In this document: positions 35,715 to 49,000 of the stretch, in pieces
Position numbering within the stretch: the first letter of the stretch is position 1
Layout: each line of letters opens with the position of its first letter
Origin: Nautilus pompilius
Taxonomy: Eukaryota > Mollusca > Cephalopoda > Nautilida > Nautilidae
DNA length: 64,000 nt
Reading direction: 5' to 3'
NCBI GenBank assembly: GCA_018389105.1
Contig: JACATO010000999.1
Span: 434,001 to 498,000 of the forward strand
Made by a program: the position numbers and the translations under genes
Notes under the pieces: generated by a model
The model's input: only the letters and a program-made list of their open reading frames with translations
Told to the model about the DNA's origin: nothing
Database searches by the model: none

Positions 35715-38700
35715 CAACCAAATCGTAGTGAAACACGATTCCAGTTTTTCCCTTCCCCATTCCCACCGGTTCGTAGCCGACTTCTCCTCCATTTTTTCCC
35801 ACAGTTTGGAATTTAAACAAACCCGAGACCTTTGTTCAAGCCCACAATAGAAAAGGCAACAGCTGGGATGAGCAGTTTTGTTCCGATTGTACAACCCAGA
35901 GAAACAGGGGGCATAGAAAACCGATTGACATTCATTCATTCACCTGCGCGTCGCCATAATGAGAACAACCTGAAGGGTTAAACGGCCTCGGTGCCGTCAC
36001 CGGTGTGGATGTCCCGCCCCTCAGAGTAGTGGGGACCGCGGCTCGATCAGGTGACCGCCAGAAATAAACCCGCTTTCTTGGAAATTTGAAATATCGTTAT
36101 GTCGCTGTGCAGCTTTCCGAAGAAAATTAATTTTTTTAGCCTTCGCAGAAATATAATCTCTCTCTCTCTCTCTCGATACCTCCAGCGACCTTGCGCTTCA
36201 AAGCTCCGCTAGGTGGCGGTCGATGAGGCGAGTTTATTCCCCGACGGACTGCATTTCGTTTTTGTTGTTTTTATAATTTCGAGGCTGTACCGAGCCAAAA
36301 AAAACCCAACAAACTTCGCTTCTCTGTCTACTTATTTTTACGCGCGATCTAAATCTGAGGCTGAGATAAGACCGACGCGGATAACCTCCCTGGAGAAATT
36401 CCATTCGTCGCATCGCGAATCAATATTAAAGATGGCGGCTATGCTATGTTGGTCGATCACCTTTTGCTTCGGTTCATTAACATGGCGGTCGAGTATCTCA
36501 CCAGATCGTGCCGACCCTTTGCAGTGTCGAATATTATCGGGTAGCCAGCCTCCCTCCCCCATGGCGGTTTCCTATCTCTCTGTGAGACTCCAACTTTAAG
36601 CTGCATCATTCGTAACCTTCCCTGTATCCTTCGTTCTTTAAATTATCTAATGCATTTACGTAACGTACAGCGGGCTTTATTTGTTGTTTGCTCGTTTGTT
36701 GGTAAAGATGGAACAGAACCGATCAGGAGTTGGGCTTGTAAGAGTTAGGGACGCCATGATATTCCGGCGGATGTGTACAAACAAGCAGACCGAATACCGC
36801 CGTCTTCAGCGGAGAGAGAAAAACCAGAAACTCTTTAGCAGTGGGACAGCTGATGTTGGCAACATCTATCAAAGGTGTGATTTAATATAAATATATATAT
36901 ATTTATCCGCATTAACGATGCGATAGTCAGGTGATCGTTTTGAAATAAGTTCGGAAAAAAAATGTTTTTCTGATTTCGACGATTTTTTCCCAACCAATCA
37001 GAACCGAAATCCTGTTTTCTGCGTAATACGCTTTTCCTTTTTTTAAAAAAACAATATCGGTGGGTAGACCCGGCCACCGTCTCTTGATTCGATCAACAAG
37101 CTTTCGAGAAATCAAAGAGCTTCGCTGTAAGCCAATAAACAGATCGAGAGTGGTCGACTGCTTTCGAGCAATTATATCCTGCTGAAAACTGACTAATGCT
37201 TGGTGAGCTAGTAGACGGAGAATACCGAGCAGTAATCCGACGCCATTAGTCGGGCTCTCGCCGGTCCGTGCGGTTGAAAACCTACGGGCGAGAAACGATT
37301 CGGAGCTTGAAAAGGATGGGATGCGGCAGGGAAGACGACAGCCAAGAACAACCTCGAGTGGTTTAAGAAAGTAGGAGATATAACCAGTCTGTGTTTTTAG
37401 TATTTGAAAAATATTAAAACGATGAAGTCCGTTCAAGGTAGAGTTTTGCACGCAGAATTTTGGCGTTATCCCTGTGGTGGCTGACTTAGCTCCAGAAGAG
37501 ACGACGACGTTCGTCAACTAAGCATGAAATCAGTCGACGAGGTTCAAATTTTAACTGAGCGCCCGAGCCAGCGGTCACGGCTCTGTTTAGCAGAGACGTT
37601 GATGGCCGTTACGAAGAGAACTGTTGAGGGTCGCTTTATGATTGCATATGGACATTTTTTAAAATAATAATTAAGTAAAGGTAAGTAAAACCCAACCGGC
37701 ACACGGCACTCGCGCTATATCACAACAGACAGCTCTTGTCTGGTCTTCGAGGTCTGTCGTGCAGAATCAAAACCCTGTTTCCCAACCCAGCCCCGGCCTG
37801 CTAAATGTCACGTAAATACAACGGTAACGCGGTCTTTTTGGTTTTTTGTGTCGGTGAATAAAGATGAACTTTACATCGTCTAGAGACGGACGGATTAAAG
37901 AATCTCGCTTTCTTTTTTCTTCACGAGTCAAATCCGCATCTTTCTGCGAGACTCGCTCAGAAAGCCGTTTCCGCGGTGCGCTGCTGAGACAGGTTTCGAA
38001 CTCAAGACTTGTAAACTGTTGCCTTATATTCACCGTCTGACACCCGGAAGCGAGAGGCGATCTTTATTGCGCGGTATCTATGTGATATTTGCTGCCCTTT
38101 GTATTTAAAGGTCGTGTTAACAAACCACTATATTTCTGAATACTCGGGATTGGACTGTAATCGAGACAAACAGCGATATCCAACGTTTGGAATTTAAACA
38201 AGCGACAGATGCATCGGTTTCCTTGATGGTAAAGGAAATTCTTCCCCAGAATTACCGCGAAAAACATTAACAACAACAAACAAGCAGTGAAAAAAATGCT
38301 GAGTTATTTCCGTGCAAGGAAGATGGAAATGTGAATTCGTTTGAAATTTTTTGCTTAGCATTCGGTCCGCCTTTCGTGGTAAACTTGGGGAATTACGGTT
38401 AATTTCGATTAACCCGCTGGGTACCACCAGGGTTGGTTATATCTGTGTGTTATCATTCAGGATACGGAAACAATAGAAGCCAAGGTTTCGTCTTTGGGTT
38501 AGCCAAAAGGCGTGAACTGTTTTAGTATCACGACCGTAATTAACCTCCACTTTAAATTTTTAAAAAAAAGCACTACAAGGAGACAAAATTTTCCGATTAA
38601 CGGTGAGATAACGGATATAACATCACAAAGCAGCAAGGATGCGTGCGTTTGCCAAACGAGAAGCTGGAAAATAGATTCAAAAGAACGTTTTCGGCGTGGT

Positions 38701-38842
38701 ATGACTCATTCCGACTTTTAATTCCATTTTTGGTGTCCATGCTCGAATAAAACAAATTGGCGGTAATAATAGTGATGTATTATACGTTTTAAGCCAAATC
38801 CGGAAAAAAAATATTATAAAATCCAGGATTGCTTTCTTCTTT
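35715..38842. other. No gene recognised; possible promoter-like patch
   Basis: No coding region identified. Between 36,180 and 36,600 the sequence is GC-richer and carries a short CT repeat (36,158-36,174) and three ATGGCGG motifs at 36,432, 36,482 and 36,561. One of them lies in a perfect YY1-type AAGATGGCGGC. A 196-codon minus-strand frame (36,927-37,517) has no recognisable domain. Confidence 0.4.
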
Positions 38843-38847
38843 TATTA

Positions 38848-38888
<41 letters not shown>

Positions 38889-38939
38889 TATTATTATTAT
38901 TATTATTATATTATTATTATTATTATTATTATTATATTA

Positions 38940-38979
<40 letters not shown>

Positions 38980-38981
38980 TA

Positions 38982-39064
<83 letters not shown>
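38843..39064. repeat. (ATT)n microsatellite, interrupted
   Basis: About 220 bp of ATT units with occasional single-base slips (ATATT, ATTT). It gives a poly-Leu/Tyr/Ile open frame that is not a gene. Confidence 0.97.
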
Positions 39065-39066
<2 letters not shown>

Positions 39067-39817
39067 AGTTAATAATTCTCAAAGAGCTATGATTCTATAT
39101 TATTTTACATTATTTGATTTTCCTTTGAGAAATTCAAAAGAGTTATCTTCTCTTTTACAAAATACTAGCCATCTATCAACGTAGCAAGGACATTAATTTG
39201 AACTGTGTAAATTCTTCCGCTTTGTTATCTGATGTAAAAATTCACCAAGCAAAAGGTCATCTTTGCATGACATCTACTATTCTGTAAAGACTGTGTTTTG
39301 GTTCTTTATGCCAATTATTAAAGATGAAATTAAGATGGCTTTTCGTCCATTGATTTATCCCGCTTACTTGATGATTCATGCGGTCTTTCTTCGGATTGGG
39401 TGAAGCTGACTCTAACGGCTAGTCTGCCATTGATTGCTGTACATATAATCTCTGTTATCTATTTATGTAAAAACAGGTTACTATCAAACGAAATGAAATG
39501 TTTATGCTTTGGTTATATGGACATAACCAATCCTCTGCAGTTGTTTTCCATGTTCGATTAATAATCGTACAGAGCCGAAGTGATTACATTACAGTGTAGC
39601 GTAACATCGATCAAATCAACTGTATTAGTCACTTTAAATTAACAATGATGTCCACAAAGTTTTAACATATTTTACTGATAGCTGTTAGGATTCTTTATCA
39701 CTGCCATACTTACGAAATGGATTCAGAGTTGAAAAAAAACTACAGGCTTTCACATCGATAATCCGCATACCGCCATCTCGCGACAATAAAACGATTTTGT
39801 GAGAATACAATGAGCAG

Positions 39818-39825
39818 TGACGTCA
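39818..39825. promoter_or_regulatory. Isolated ATF/CREB palindrome TGACGTCA
   Basis: Perfect palindrome in AT-rich non-coding sequence, with no gene recognised nearby. Confidence 0.3.
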
Positions 39826-41470
39826 GAATCCATAGAGCAATATGCACAACAGTGACATATTCAAACTTATGTGATCTTCTTGACAGGAGAACTTTGGCAG
39901 TTCTTATGCATATTTAAAAAGCATTAGTAGTTGTACATTTACCGAAATATTCTTGAAATTATGCATATGGGAAGGTATTATTTATCGACTTAGTTGATTA
40001 ATAGTTTTTACTTTAAAGTTATGAAGGTAAACTGCTAATTAGATCAAGTATATCCAATGGAAGAAAATTAATATTTTATTACGTATAATTCTATCAAAGA
40101 GGTTGAATTTACAAGAGTGCATATAGTTATACTGCAGACATTCGATGATAAACAGAAAAGTAGGTAGTTCTCAAAATGACTATTAATGTATCCATATTAT
40201 TCTTATTCAAAACTACATATTAGACAATTGTCTGTTTCCTTGTAATTTTTTCTCTTTACAACTACATATGACGGGAATTCTTCAAATAATTTTTTTTATT
40301 GATCAGCCCAGAAAATTGTTTAGCATCTGCACATTTCAATTACATTTCTAAAATCAGTTTAGCAATTTTTCCTATGAGTTTCAAGAGCATGCCAGGCACA
40401 AGAAAGATAGTATTTAAAGTTTTTAAAAAAAATTATTAGAAAATGTATAGGTAACATTCAGTAGCGATCTTGAAGATGCTACCATTACACTAAGTCCGTG
40501 ATGTTGAGAGAGTACCAACACCGTGGATGCTAATGCCATTAATTTATGCAGAATATAAAGGTCACATTCTGCGGAGTGACTTGTTGTACAGGCTTGTTTT
40601 TTGTAGTATTTAAAACAATTTTCTATCTAATTATATAATCTTGAGATTATGTGGCTGTGTGTTTGTTTCAGTAAAATGATTCTCTTTTAGGAATCAGAAA
40701 TTCACGTCGCTACCTGGAGCAGTTTTCGTCCAGGTACCGATCATCCATTCACTCAACATTTCGATTTTCCTGCATGAATACCTATAAAACTGACATTTTT
40801 GTTCGCCCGGAAATATTTCTTGTAATCGATATATCACGCGACTCTCACTTGTTTAAATGTACCGAGCACTCTTGCCTTGTTACCATGCACGACACCGAAA
40901 CTCGCAGCTCGGAGAGGGCGGGACATTGACACCGACAAACAGCATCCTCACCTAGCTAACCAAAAAAGAAAAAGGAATGTTTCGTAATTTGTCATTAAAT
41001 ATCGTGAAACTTTCCTTTTCGTAAATCAGAAAATCTCGGTAAATATTAAGTGAAGTCCATCTCTTTGTCAATACCGGCAAAGGCTTTTTGCGCGCGCACA
41101 CACAGCCAGAAGTGCAATAAGAATGAGGAAAAGATCTGCAGGAGTCAGTTATCCGGGGTCTTCCGGGGCTGCTGCTGTTGCTGCTGTTGTTAACTTATAA
41201 TTAACCGCGTCCGAGTTGGAACTTAAATGAGTCAGCTGCGACTCTGCCATAAATCCCATTTGCAGCAGAAAAAGATCAAAACACCCGGCACATCTGTTAC
41301 CATGGCGACGTCTTGAATGACCCTGGAGAGAAATTTAAAAAAAAAAACGCTTAATGCAGCTAATCTTTGATTTATGTAGGTGTTAATTGCTTATCGACAG
41401 CAATGCGCATTTTACCGGATCGAGGGAGAGGGAAGAATCGCAAGAGAATCCACGTCATCTTGAACGGTGC

Positions 41471-41478
41471 TGACGTCA
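41471..41478. promoter_or_regulatory. Isolated ATF/CREB palindrome TGACGTCA
   Basis: Perfect palindrome about 35 bp before a CCGCCATTTTTG, which on the opposite strand is a YY1-like motif. The pairing resembles a core promoter, but no exon is recognised. Confidence 0.35.
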
Positions 41479-41930
41479 CCCGTTGCTATGACAGCTACTG
41501 TTTTCCGCCATTTTTGTAAAAAAAAAACAAACAAACAACCGGAGTCTAATGCTTAAGTTATTGAAATGATAAAAAAATGTATTTTAAAATTTTGCTATAC
41601 AGAACCTGCCATATTTGTGCTTAAAAAAAAAAAACTTTATTAAAAATGGGTAAAGCGTAGAATTTTCAGTTGCGTATTTGGCCTCGTAATGAACGCATGT
41701 CAGACGGAAAGAACGCTTATGGCGTTTGATGGCAGGGTTAATGTACATATGACGCGGTTAACATGATGGGATAACATGCACAACATCCTCGGTTGGATGT
41801 GAAACGTTGAAGCTGTTTTCGCCAGTATGCAGACAGATATTTATATCTGGTGAGTAATCACCTGTAATCCAGATTTACCTAAAATTGCTAAAACTTCAGA
41901 GGTCTGATTTATTCAGTCGTTTTACTAAAA

Positions 41931-42235
41931 TCCAGACCGATTTCCCAAAATATCCGCTGTCTGTCAGCGCTAAACCAAAATTTTTCTTGCTCGTTGTTTT
42001 GTGAGGGCTGGATGGACCCCGTAAATTCCTCGCCTGCTGTCTAGACTGACCCTAGAATCCTTCATCCGCTGTCTAGTGACGTCGAGACATGCATATAAAT
42101 TTCTCACGCGCTTCGGAATTAAGTCTAAACAGACCCTTTGAGTTCATCGTACCCGTCGGTCAGTGAAGTCCAGACCAACCCCTTAAATTTAAGACAGACC
42201 CCCAGAATTCTTCATTTGTTGTCTGGGGAGATGTC
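41931..42235. repeat. Degenerate ~40-bp tandem repeat
   Basis: A loosely repeated pattern of CAGACC(C), then AAATTC or AGAATTC, then TTCATCCGCTGTCTAG. Recognisable CAGACC-like starts lie near 41,933, 42,014, 42,048, 42,131, 42,170 and 42,195. CGCTGTCT- or TTGTTGTCTG-like ends lie near 41,955, 42,035, 42,067 and 42,219. Unit lengths vary from about 25 to 80 bp, so this is an old, diverged minisatellite or a chance resemblance helped by pyrimidine bias. Confidence 0.4.
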
Positions 42236-42898
42236 ACTTAAAACAAAACGAGATCACCGGCTTAGCGCCAAATCTAGCAACTGTAGAATTCCGCCTTTTC
42301 CCGTTTCCAAACTGAGATCTGTCAGGTCCTCCCGACAGCGTTCTGTCTCTCGCAGAGACTCCAAGAAAAACAAACGTCCGGGAAGAGGGATATCACCAAT
42401 ACCATCTGTAACCACCAACACATTAATCTTTTTTGCCTAATTCGGTCAAACCTGCGGTAGTTTAAACCGGATAAGACCTTAACGTTCTCGGTACTAACAA
42501 TTTACACCTGTAGTCGAGGCGGAATGGGTTTTTGCCAAAACGCACGCGCGGTTCTGTGCATCACTCTTGACATGTTTCTCAAAGAACTTCGCTGATTAAA
42601 AAGTCTACGCTGTGCTGGTTCTTGCGTCTAACGTCTTTGTCTCCCTTAATCCGAAACGACTCGACCCTTTAGCATATCATCCTTTTACGGAATAGCCAGT
42701 AAGGTGGCTGGTAATTCCCCAGCTAATCAACTAAGCTCGACTTTCTGCCGATGTCTCCAATACTTTTCTTTCCATTCTCGAACATTCGAACAGCGTGGTC
42801 GCTCTAAGCGATAAAATCCACCACAGCATTATTAGAAAGAACTGGTGCCGATCCACGTTGATACTAATTCAAAAGGCAAATATTTATAGCATTTGAAC

Positions 42899-42899
<1 letters not shown>

Positions 42900-42946
<47 letters not shown>
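42900..42946. repeat. (ATT)n microsatellite
   Basis: About 15 perfect ATT units. Confidence 0.97.
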
Positions 42947-42947
<1 letters not shown>

Positions 42948-45611
42948 GTAGTGGTAGTAATCTTGTTGGTGCTGGTCACTGTTAGTTTAAAACATCTTTT
43001 TCCTCAAGAAACTTCAGCAGTATTCAATAACCCTTTTAAAGCGGCTCCGCGTGCATTCTCACTCTATATTCTAGTTGCTGACAATTTAGAAAAAAAAGGA
43101 GGGTGGACTATTCCACAGTGCAATGCCACAAAAAAACAAACAAAAACAAAACACGATTGTCTTTGAGTAGCAATCAATAAAAGTATTTGCCAATCTTTAG
43201 ACGCAAATCAAAAAGGCTTCTCTAGCTTGATGTCTCTGGGCGGAGTTTCGCATTTTGCTCTCTCTTTTTTTGGAGAGTTCAATGGGCGATAATCAGAGCC
43301 ATATCAAAAGGCTTCTTAACGGTGCACCGTGGGAAGGCTTTCTACATCAGTGGCAGATGGAGGCCATATTTGAATTGCACACACAGCCGTCTAATTTTTT
43401 TTTTAAATTTTATAAATACAGTATTTCGTAACTTGTTTATCCGACGAGTACTGAAACTCCTCCTTTTCACGCCGTCAGTTTACCTCAGTTATGACGCTCT
43501 CTCAGCAGGAACGTACCGGCAGCATTGCCAATTTCTAACCCGTGGTTTCTGAACGTGATACAGGGTTGCAGCCGGCGCAGATACGATTTAATATTTAGTC
43601 TTACAATCGGCCAACAGAAGGTAACGCGAAAATGAAGGTACCACATTAAAACTTTCTCATCGGCCGTTCACGAGGACAGCTAAAGAAAGCGCTAAATTGT
43701 TAATTATTTAACTCCGTGAAATAAGAAATGCAGGGAACCGTCTTTTCTCCTAAAAATTATCATCTGAATATGCTAAACAAAATACTGCATAGGCGAGTGA
43801 TGTATTCTTGTATTAGAAAAATGGCGTGAGTTTTGTGCCTCTTCCCGGGGGAGGGTGTGTGTGCTGATTCTAGAGATGAACAGTGGTGTTATATTAGCAG
43901 ACGTAATCGAGCGATCTTGTGACAGAACTATTTCAAATAAAGCCGGGTCTCCGCTTCCCCCATCTGTTCGTTCTTGATCTCCTCGAATTCTCGGTTGTGC
44001 GCTGGCGGCAATCAAACATCGCTCTGGCTGATGTCAGCAGCCGTGGCGAAGTCGGGATGTAATCAATGGGTTTTAGGAGAATCGTATTTGCGAACCATTG
44101 TCGAAGACCGATTCCCGCAATCGGATGGCAATTTCTTTTGTCTTCTCAACTCTCGCTGTTCTTGAATCTCAAAACATCGGAAAGAAGCGTAAATGATGGT
44201 CCCGGAATCAACAGGCGAAGAAACCTTAACTGTTTACAAAGCTACCGACAACGAAGCGGATTTTAATGTGTTTTGGGGGTTTTGTTTTTTGTTGTATAAA
44301 CGGTAAGACGTAAACTGAAACCAGAACAGAAATATCCGTGTCCTATATCGGACATTTAGGGACAGACCGGAGTCTACACCGTGTGCTCCATAAGACGTGA
44401 AATTAAATCAGATGTAAACATGATTTGACATCAAATGTTAATTACAGTAAAATCGGCATTTATTTCATAAGAATATTTGAAATTATAGCTAATGTACTAA
44501 GTGACATTATAGTTTTATTTAAGTGTCGAATAGTACGTTAAATTACATTTTTTACGTAATTTTGTGTTAAATCAGTATGGATTTTTCATATGTTATGCGT
44601 ATTTACTATTGACCTAATAGGTTTTACTGTTAAATAAATTTTAATTAGACTTGAGTATTTGAATTCGTTTACTTCTAACAAATTTATGAATACATTTTCT
44701 TCCGAAAATAATAATCTTTTGTTTGTGTGAAGCCGTTTATATTGTTTTTAACAAACGTTCTAGAGTAACTAAGCTTCTTTGGCGGCTTCAGAGGGTAAAG
44801 AGTTAACGCGGAAAATTGTTAACACACTATTATAATAATATACGTCGTAATTAAAATCATTTTGTGTAAAAACTTAAGCGCATTTTTCCGTCAGATTTCA
44901 CTGTCTAATAGAGTTTCCAAACAACACCATAATTCTCTTCGCCTGTTGAACAACAAAAGAAATTCTGTGCGTCATGGATGTGCATATTTTTGAATGATGT
45001 TCGTTTGCGTGTCATAGATGTGCAAAATGATCTGCTCTATGGCGTTGGTATTGGTTCTACCGTCAGTACAATTTCAACTCTCACTCCAAAAAGCAGACAA
45101 CACCGAAGCATCATCATGAGATATTTTATTAATCATATCGCTATGCATTTGATGACCTGTGGTGTAGCGGCAGGTGCTGGAGCTGTGTGGACTCGTGTCG
45201 TTTTAAGCAGCTGTCCCATGTGGTCCGATCTCTGAGCCAGGCGCGATGCTTCTCTGTAGCGGTAACAGCGGCGATTTCTTCGCGATCCAGGACTTCGCAC
45301 CGCCGCCACACCCACCCGAAAAAGAAAAGAAAGTCAGTCATCTCGCCTCCAACTACGGAGCGAAATCCTTTGAGAGCGAAGAGGCGCCATCGTAGTCATA
45401 CCAGAGCCTCGCCGCTCGCTAATGGCAGAACGAGCAGCCCGGCGGGTGGATGCAAAAACGATCTAAATCTGACTCTAGAGACCGCAAAACAAAACAAAAA
45501 AAGTGGTGTGGAGCGTGGATCTTTTACAGATCTTCAGCTGTTGGTGCTGAGATTACAGAATTCCAGCGAGCAAAGCACCACACACACACACACACACCCC
45601 TGGAAAATTTC

Positions 45612-45619
45612 TGACGTCA
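45612..45619. promoter_or_regulatory. Isolated ATF/CREB palindrome TGACGTCA
   Basis: Perfect palindrome shortly after a (CA)n repeat, with no gene start recognised. Confidence 0.3.
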
Positions 45620-45914
45620 CAAACACAGAAGTTATTGCTGTTTTCCCCATTAACGTCTCTAAGGAAACCAGAAACGTGACTTGTGTTTGTTCGTTTTGTT
45701 TCGCCTGGTAGCAACACAGGAGGAAACGTCATCCTCACATCACTTTTAAAGCCAAAATGCCATCTTTACTTGGTATTCACGTGTTACTTACTGTCTTTTT
45801 CCTTCAAATGCCGTGGAAATAATCAGTCGCTTCCCACACCTTTATTTCGGCGGAATCACTGAAGATGAAGAGGAGATAACTTTTTTGTCCAGCGTAAAAT
45901 AAAATATCGCTAAA

Positions 45915-45925
45915 CCCATCTCTCT

Positions 45926-45959
<34 letters not shown>

Positions 45960-46066
45960 CTCTCCCTCCCTCTGCCATCTCTCTCCATCTACCACTCTCT
46001 CTCTCTCTCTCCCTCCCTCTGCCATCTCTCTCCATCTTACCACCCCTCCCTCTCTCTCTCTGCCTC
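45915..46066. repeat. CT-rich microsatellite with CCATCTCTC units
   Basis: About 150 bp of CT repeat including two copies of a segment with CCCTCCCTCTGCCATCTCTC and the following CATCTACCAC-like block about 57 bp apart. This suggests a short higher-order duplication within the tract. Confidence 0.9.
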
Positions 46067-49000
46067 TCTGACTCGCTTCCCGATAGGAGACTGCTACTCC
46101 AGCAGTCCTTTCTGGGCCATATAAAACGTCTACCTTATTTACTCTCCCTTGATTTATAGAACAAAGGGATACCTGTCTTCCACTGCTGTACTGATCGAGA
46201 CAGATTGTTTGTGTGTTTAGACCCGCGCACTATCTAGGGCTGGTGACTCCTTATAAAACATATCCGTGACGAACTATTTGGTCGATCTGAACGATCCGTT
46301 TGTAACATTCAGCTTGAAAGTAGGCATTCGTGTTTCCGCGGAATATTGTTGTTGTTGTTGTTTCATTTAACGTTAAATAAAATATCGACGCACATTTTTT
46401 TATTTTTCCATCTATTTCGAGCAAATTAATTTAAACCTTTCGCGACCTCGTCCAGCCAGTTTTAAGAAGTCTCGCCGGTAGGGGGGGTGTATTATCAGCA
46501 TCTGGCACTTCTCTCCCACCACAAAAGTTGTTTGATATTTGGTTCTGGTTGGTTCACAACTTTTTTTGGCACGGTAACCATGGTTAACTGAAGCGGTTGA
46601 GGGACTCGTGAAAACTCCCTGGCACAGCTTCCTTCTTAATTATTTAACCGAACTGTGTGATTGTTCCCTTGTGTTTTCCCTTAAACCTTTGGATGACATG
46701 TCGTGGTATATTCTGCACGTTTAACGCCCTGTCTTAGGGATTTTCTTAATTTCTGAAACTTTCCTAATCACGAAATTTGAAACATTCACCAGCAACTTAC
46801 AAACTGAGGTAAATAACAGAATTTCTTAGGACATCGGATGAAAGGGATCAGGTAGAACGGATTTCTAAATATGAATGCATTTGGAGTTTTTAAAAAAAAA
46901 AAAAAATCAAGATTGTTACGGGTCCGTAATGGATAAATATCTTAATAGTATATTTGGGGGAAATGCTTTTGAGGAACATACAGGGTTGAATCCTTAAATA
47001 TTTTCTGTTTACAACTGCTGAACTGAAACCAGTTGAAAATATAAATATTAGTTAAAGTAAAAATATTGGTGCAAAATTAGATTTTTTAAAATGTAAATAT
47101 TTCCTATCCGACCCCCAAAATCCCTTAAACTGAAAACCAGCTCGTTTGCCGTTAGCGAGAACCTGAAGCTGGTGATGCTGCTGATGAAAACGTATTTTGT
47201 TTGCATTCTGAATTTTTCACGTGTCTCTCTCTTTTTTTTTTTTTTTCGTTAAACTCCGACTTTACGTAGGAATTCAGGATGGAAAGGATGATAAGGTTAG
47301 GGTGGCAGCAGGAATTTTCTGTAGCAGCTACCGCGTAGAGGCAGGTGACTTCTAAGTATCCTCACCGGCAGTAAGTCCTCTCTACTATCTTTGAGGGTGT
47401 AGACTTCCAAGAGCAGCGAATGCATAATGTGCTTGCTCAGAGGGCCATCTTAAAGAGGTTTCCCATTTATAATATAATGAATACCAGGAGACGTTAGCCC
47501 ACTAGTCGATAAAACTATTGACAAAGCTTCCGCAAAACCACGGCAGAGAAAAGAGAAGCTGAAAACGCAGCTTGATTTGAAGAAATTAGAATCAACAGAC
47601 ATGCAAAGAGATTTTGATATGTTACAGAGTAGAAATTAGCAGGCCATCTGCATGGGAGACATTCCTTCCTAAATGTCCACACTCATAGGATAGAGGTGGC
47701 ACACTGCGAGGACATACCCTAATTGCTAACATGTCTGAAACTTCAGGGCATTATCTCAGAACGGGTCCAAAATACACTCAAGGCAGTTATAACTATCAGC
47801 CCTCTTTAAAAAAAATTAATTAAGAGAAATAGCCTTTTTCTGTTATTCGGTCAGTATGCTTACAGACGAGCTGGATATTCTGCTATGACCGGATGTTGCC
47901 CTGATGTACGCATGGGCAGATAACTCTTACATACTGTCGTTGTTAGGCCGGAAAGAAAAGGGTCCCGCGATATGTCTTTGCTTCCTCGAGTTTGCGGGCA
48001 GAGATCTCGATATTTCTTGTGGATCTGTGACCGATGTCATCGCAAACATCACTTCTGCCACAAAACGATACGAAAGCCGTAACCGACGCCATGACGGAAC
48101 GCGCCATTGCCCGCCAGGTCCGCATTCGCCGTGAAGATTATCCTACTGACATTGTCCATGCAACAGAAAGGAGCAATGGACCGGTGCAATGTCATCTCCA
48201 TCGACATGGCTTCGAAGGGTGCTCGACACGTAGGATGATAGCCCCCCTTTGTGCAAATGTGGAGCTTCTTAATCGTCTTGAGAAAAACGAACCACCCGGA
48301 TAGTTAACCCGGACCAGACCATAATACGAAATCTTATGAATTAGACGCCATTAGAGGCCGGCTATTCGTGGTTCAGGAGGAGGCTCGATGATCACGTGGC
48401 AACATGCCTACTCCATCGCTCGTCTTTATTATTTTGTTTTCCTCCGCAACAAACCAACACGTCTAAAAGCGACAGTTGAGAAGACTATTTTTATTATTAT
48501 TATTATAAAGTCCTACCAGCGAGAGCCGAAGGAAACAGCAGGAAGAAATTGGTGGCCGAGACATCCTCACAGAGTAGCAGTTTCTCATAAAGATGCGACC
48601 GAGTAACAAATAAAGCAATAAGCTCCGATAATCGCGTGCTCTGCCACGTGGTTTAGACTGGGAAGCGGTGAATCATAGCATTGGATAATCTGACGAAACA
48701 GGACAGATCTATTTGGCATGGGTGCGACGATATCAGCCATATCACTGCAACACACATTGCGCTCGAAAAATGCGTATTCACAACAAAGCGGGGAAAAGAA
48801 AAAAATAGAAAAGTTTATAATTATTATTATTATCATCTCTTTTTTTAAAATTTTCGATATAGGAATTTTCAAGTCACGCGTTGGCGAATTTTCTTGGTGC
48901 CAACACGTGATGCCAAAGAAATATGACGCACGTCATCGTTTGCACTTCCTACCAAACTGTTCGTAGGAAATAGGACGAGAAGATCGCATGGTGGCTGCGG

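Larger units (their letters stand above)
39065..41925. other. No gene recognised; AT-rich sequence
   Basis: Strongly AT-rich and nearly devoid of open frames above 60 codons to about 42.1 kb. It contains two isolated TGACGTCA sites (39,818-39,825 and 41,471-41,478) and a short GCTGCTGTT repeat near 41,170-41,190. Confidence 0.5.
42236..45914. other. No gene recognised; unassigned sequence
   Basis: Contains an (ATT)n tract (42,900-42,946), a short CA repeat (45,581-45,598) and an isolated TGACGTCA (45,612-45,619). The 174-codon frame at 45,187-45,711 shows no recognised domain and includes the CA repeat. Confidence 0.45.

Noticed and set aside
35025-35939. Long open frames (up to 263 codons) on both strands encoding Phe/Cys/Ser or Asn/Arg/Thr/Glu repeats
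   Set aside because: They are produced by the TTCTG pentanucleotide repeat, which lacks stop codons in all six frames.
37985-38010. GTTCGAAACC on the minus strand, resembling a tRNA B-box (possible tRNA or SINE)
   Set aside because: No matching A-box at the right distance and no cloverleaf could be drawn.
38829-39092. Poly-Leu/Tyr/Ile frame resembling a membrane protein
   Set aside because: Translation of an ATT microsatellite. The same applies to the poly-Leu frame at 19,204-19,434.
47490-47640. Open stretch with LKTQLDLKKLESTDMQRDF, recalling the linker between endonuclease and RT in some non-LTR elements
   Set aside because: Only about 50 codons, no adjacent endonuclease or RT block found, so the resemblance is too weak to call.
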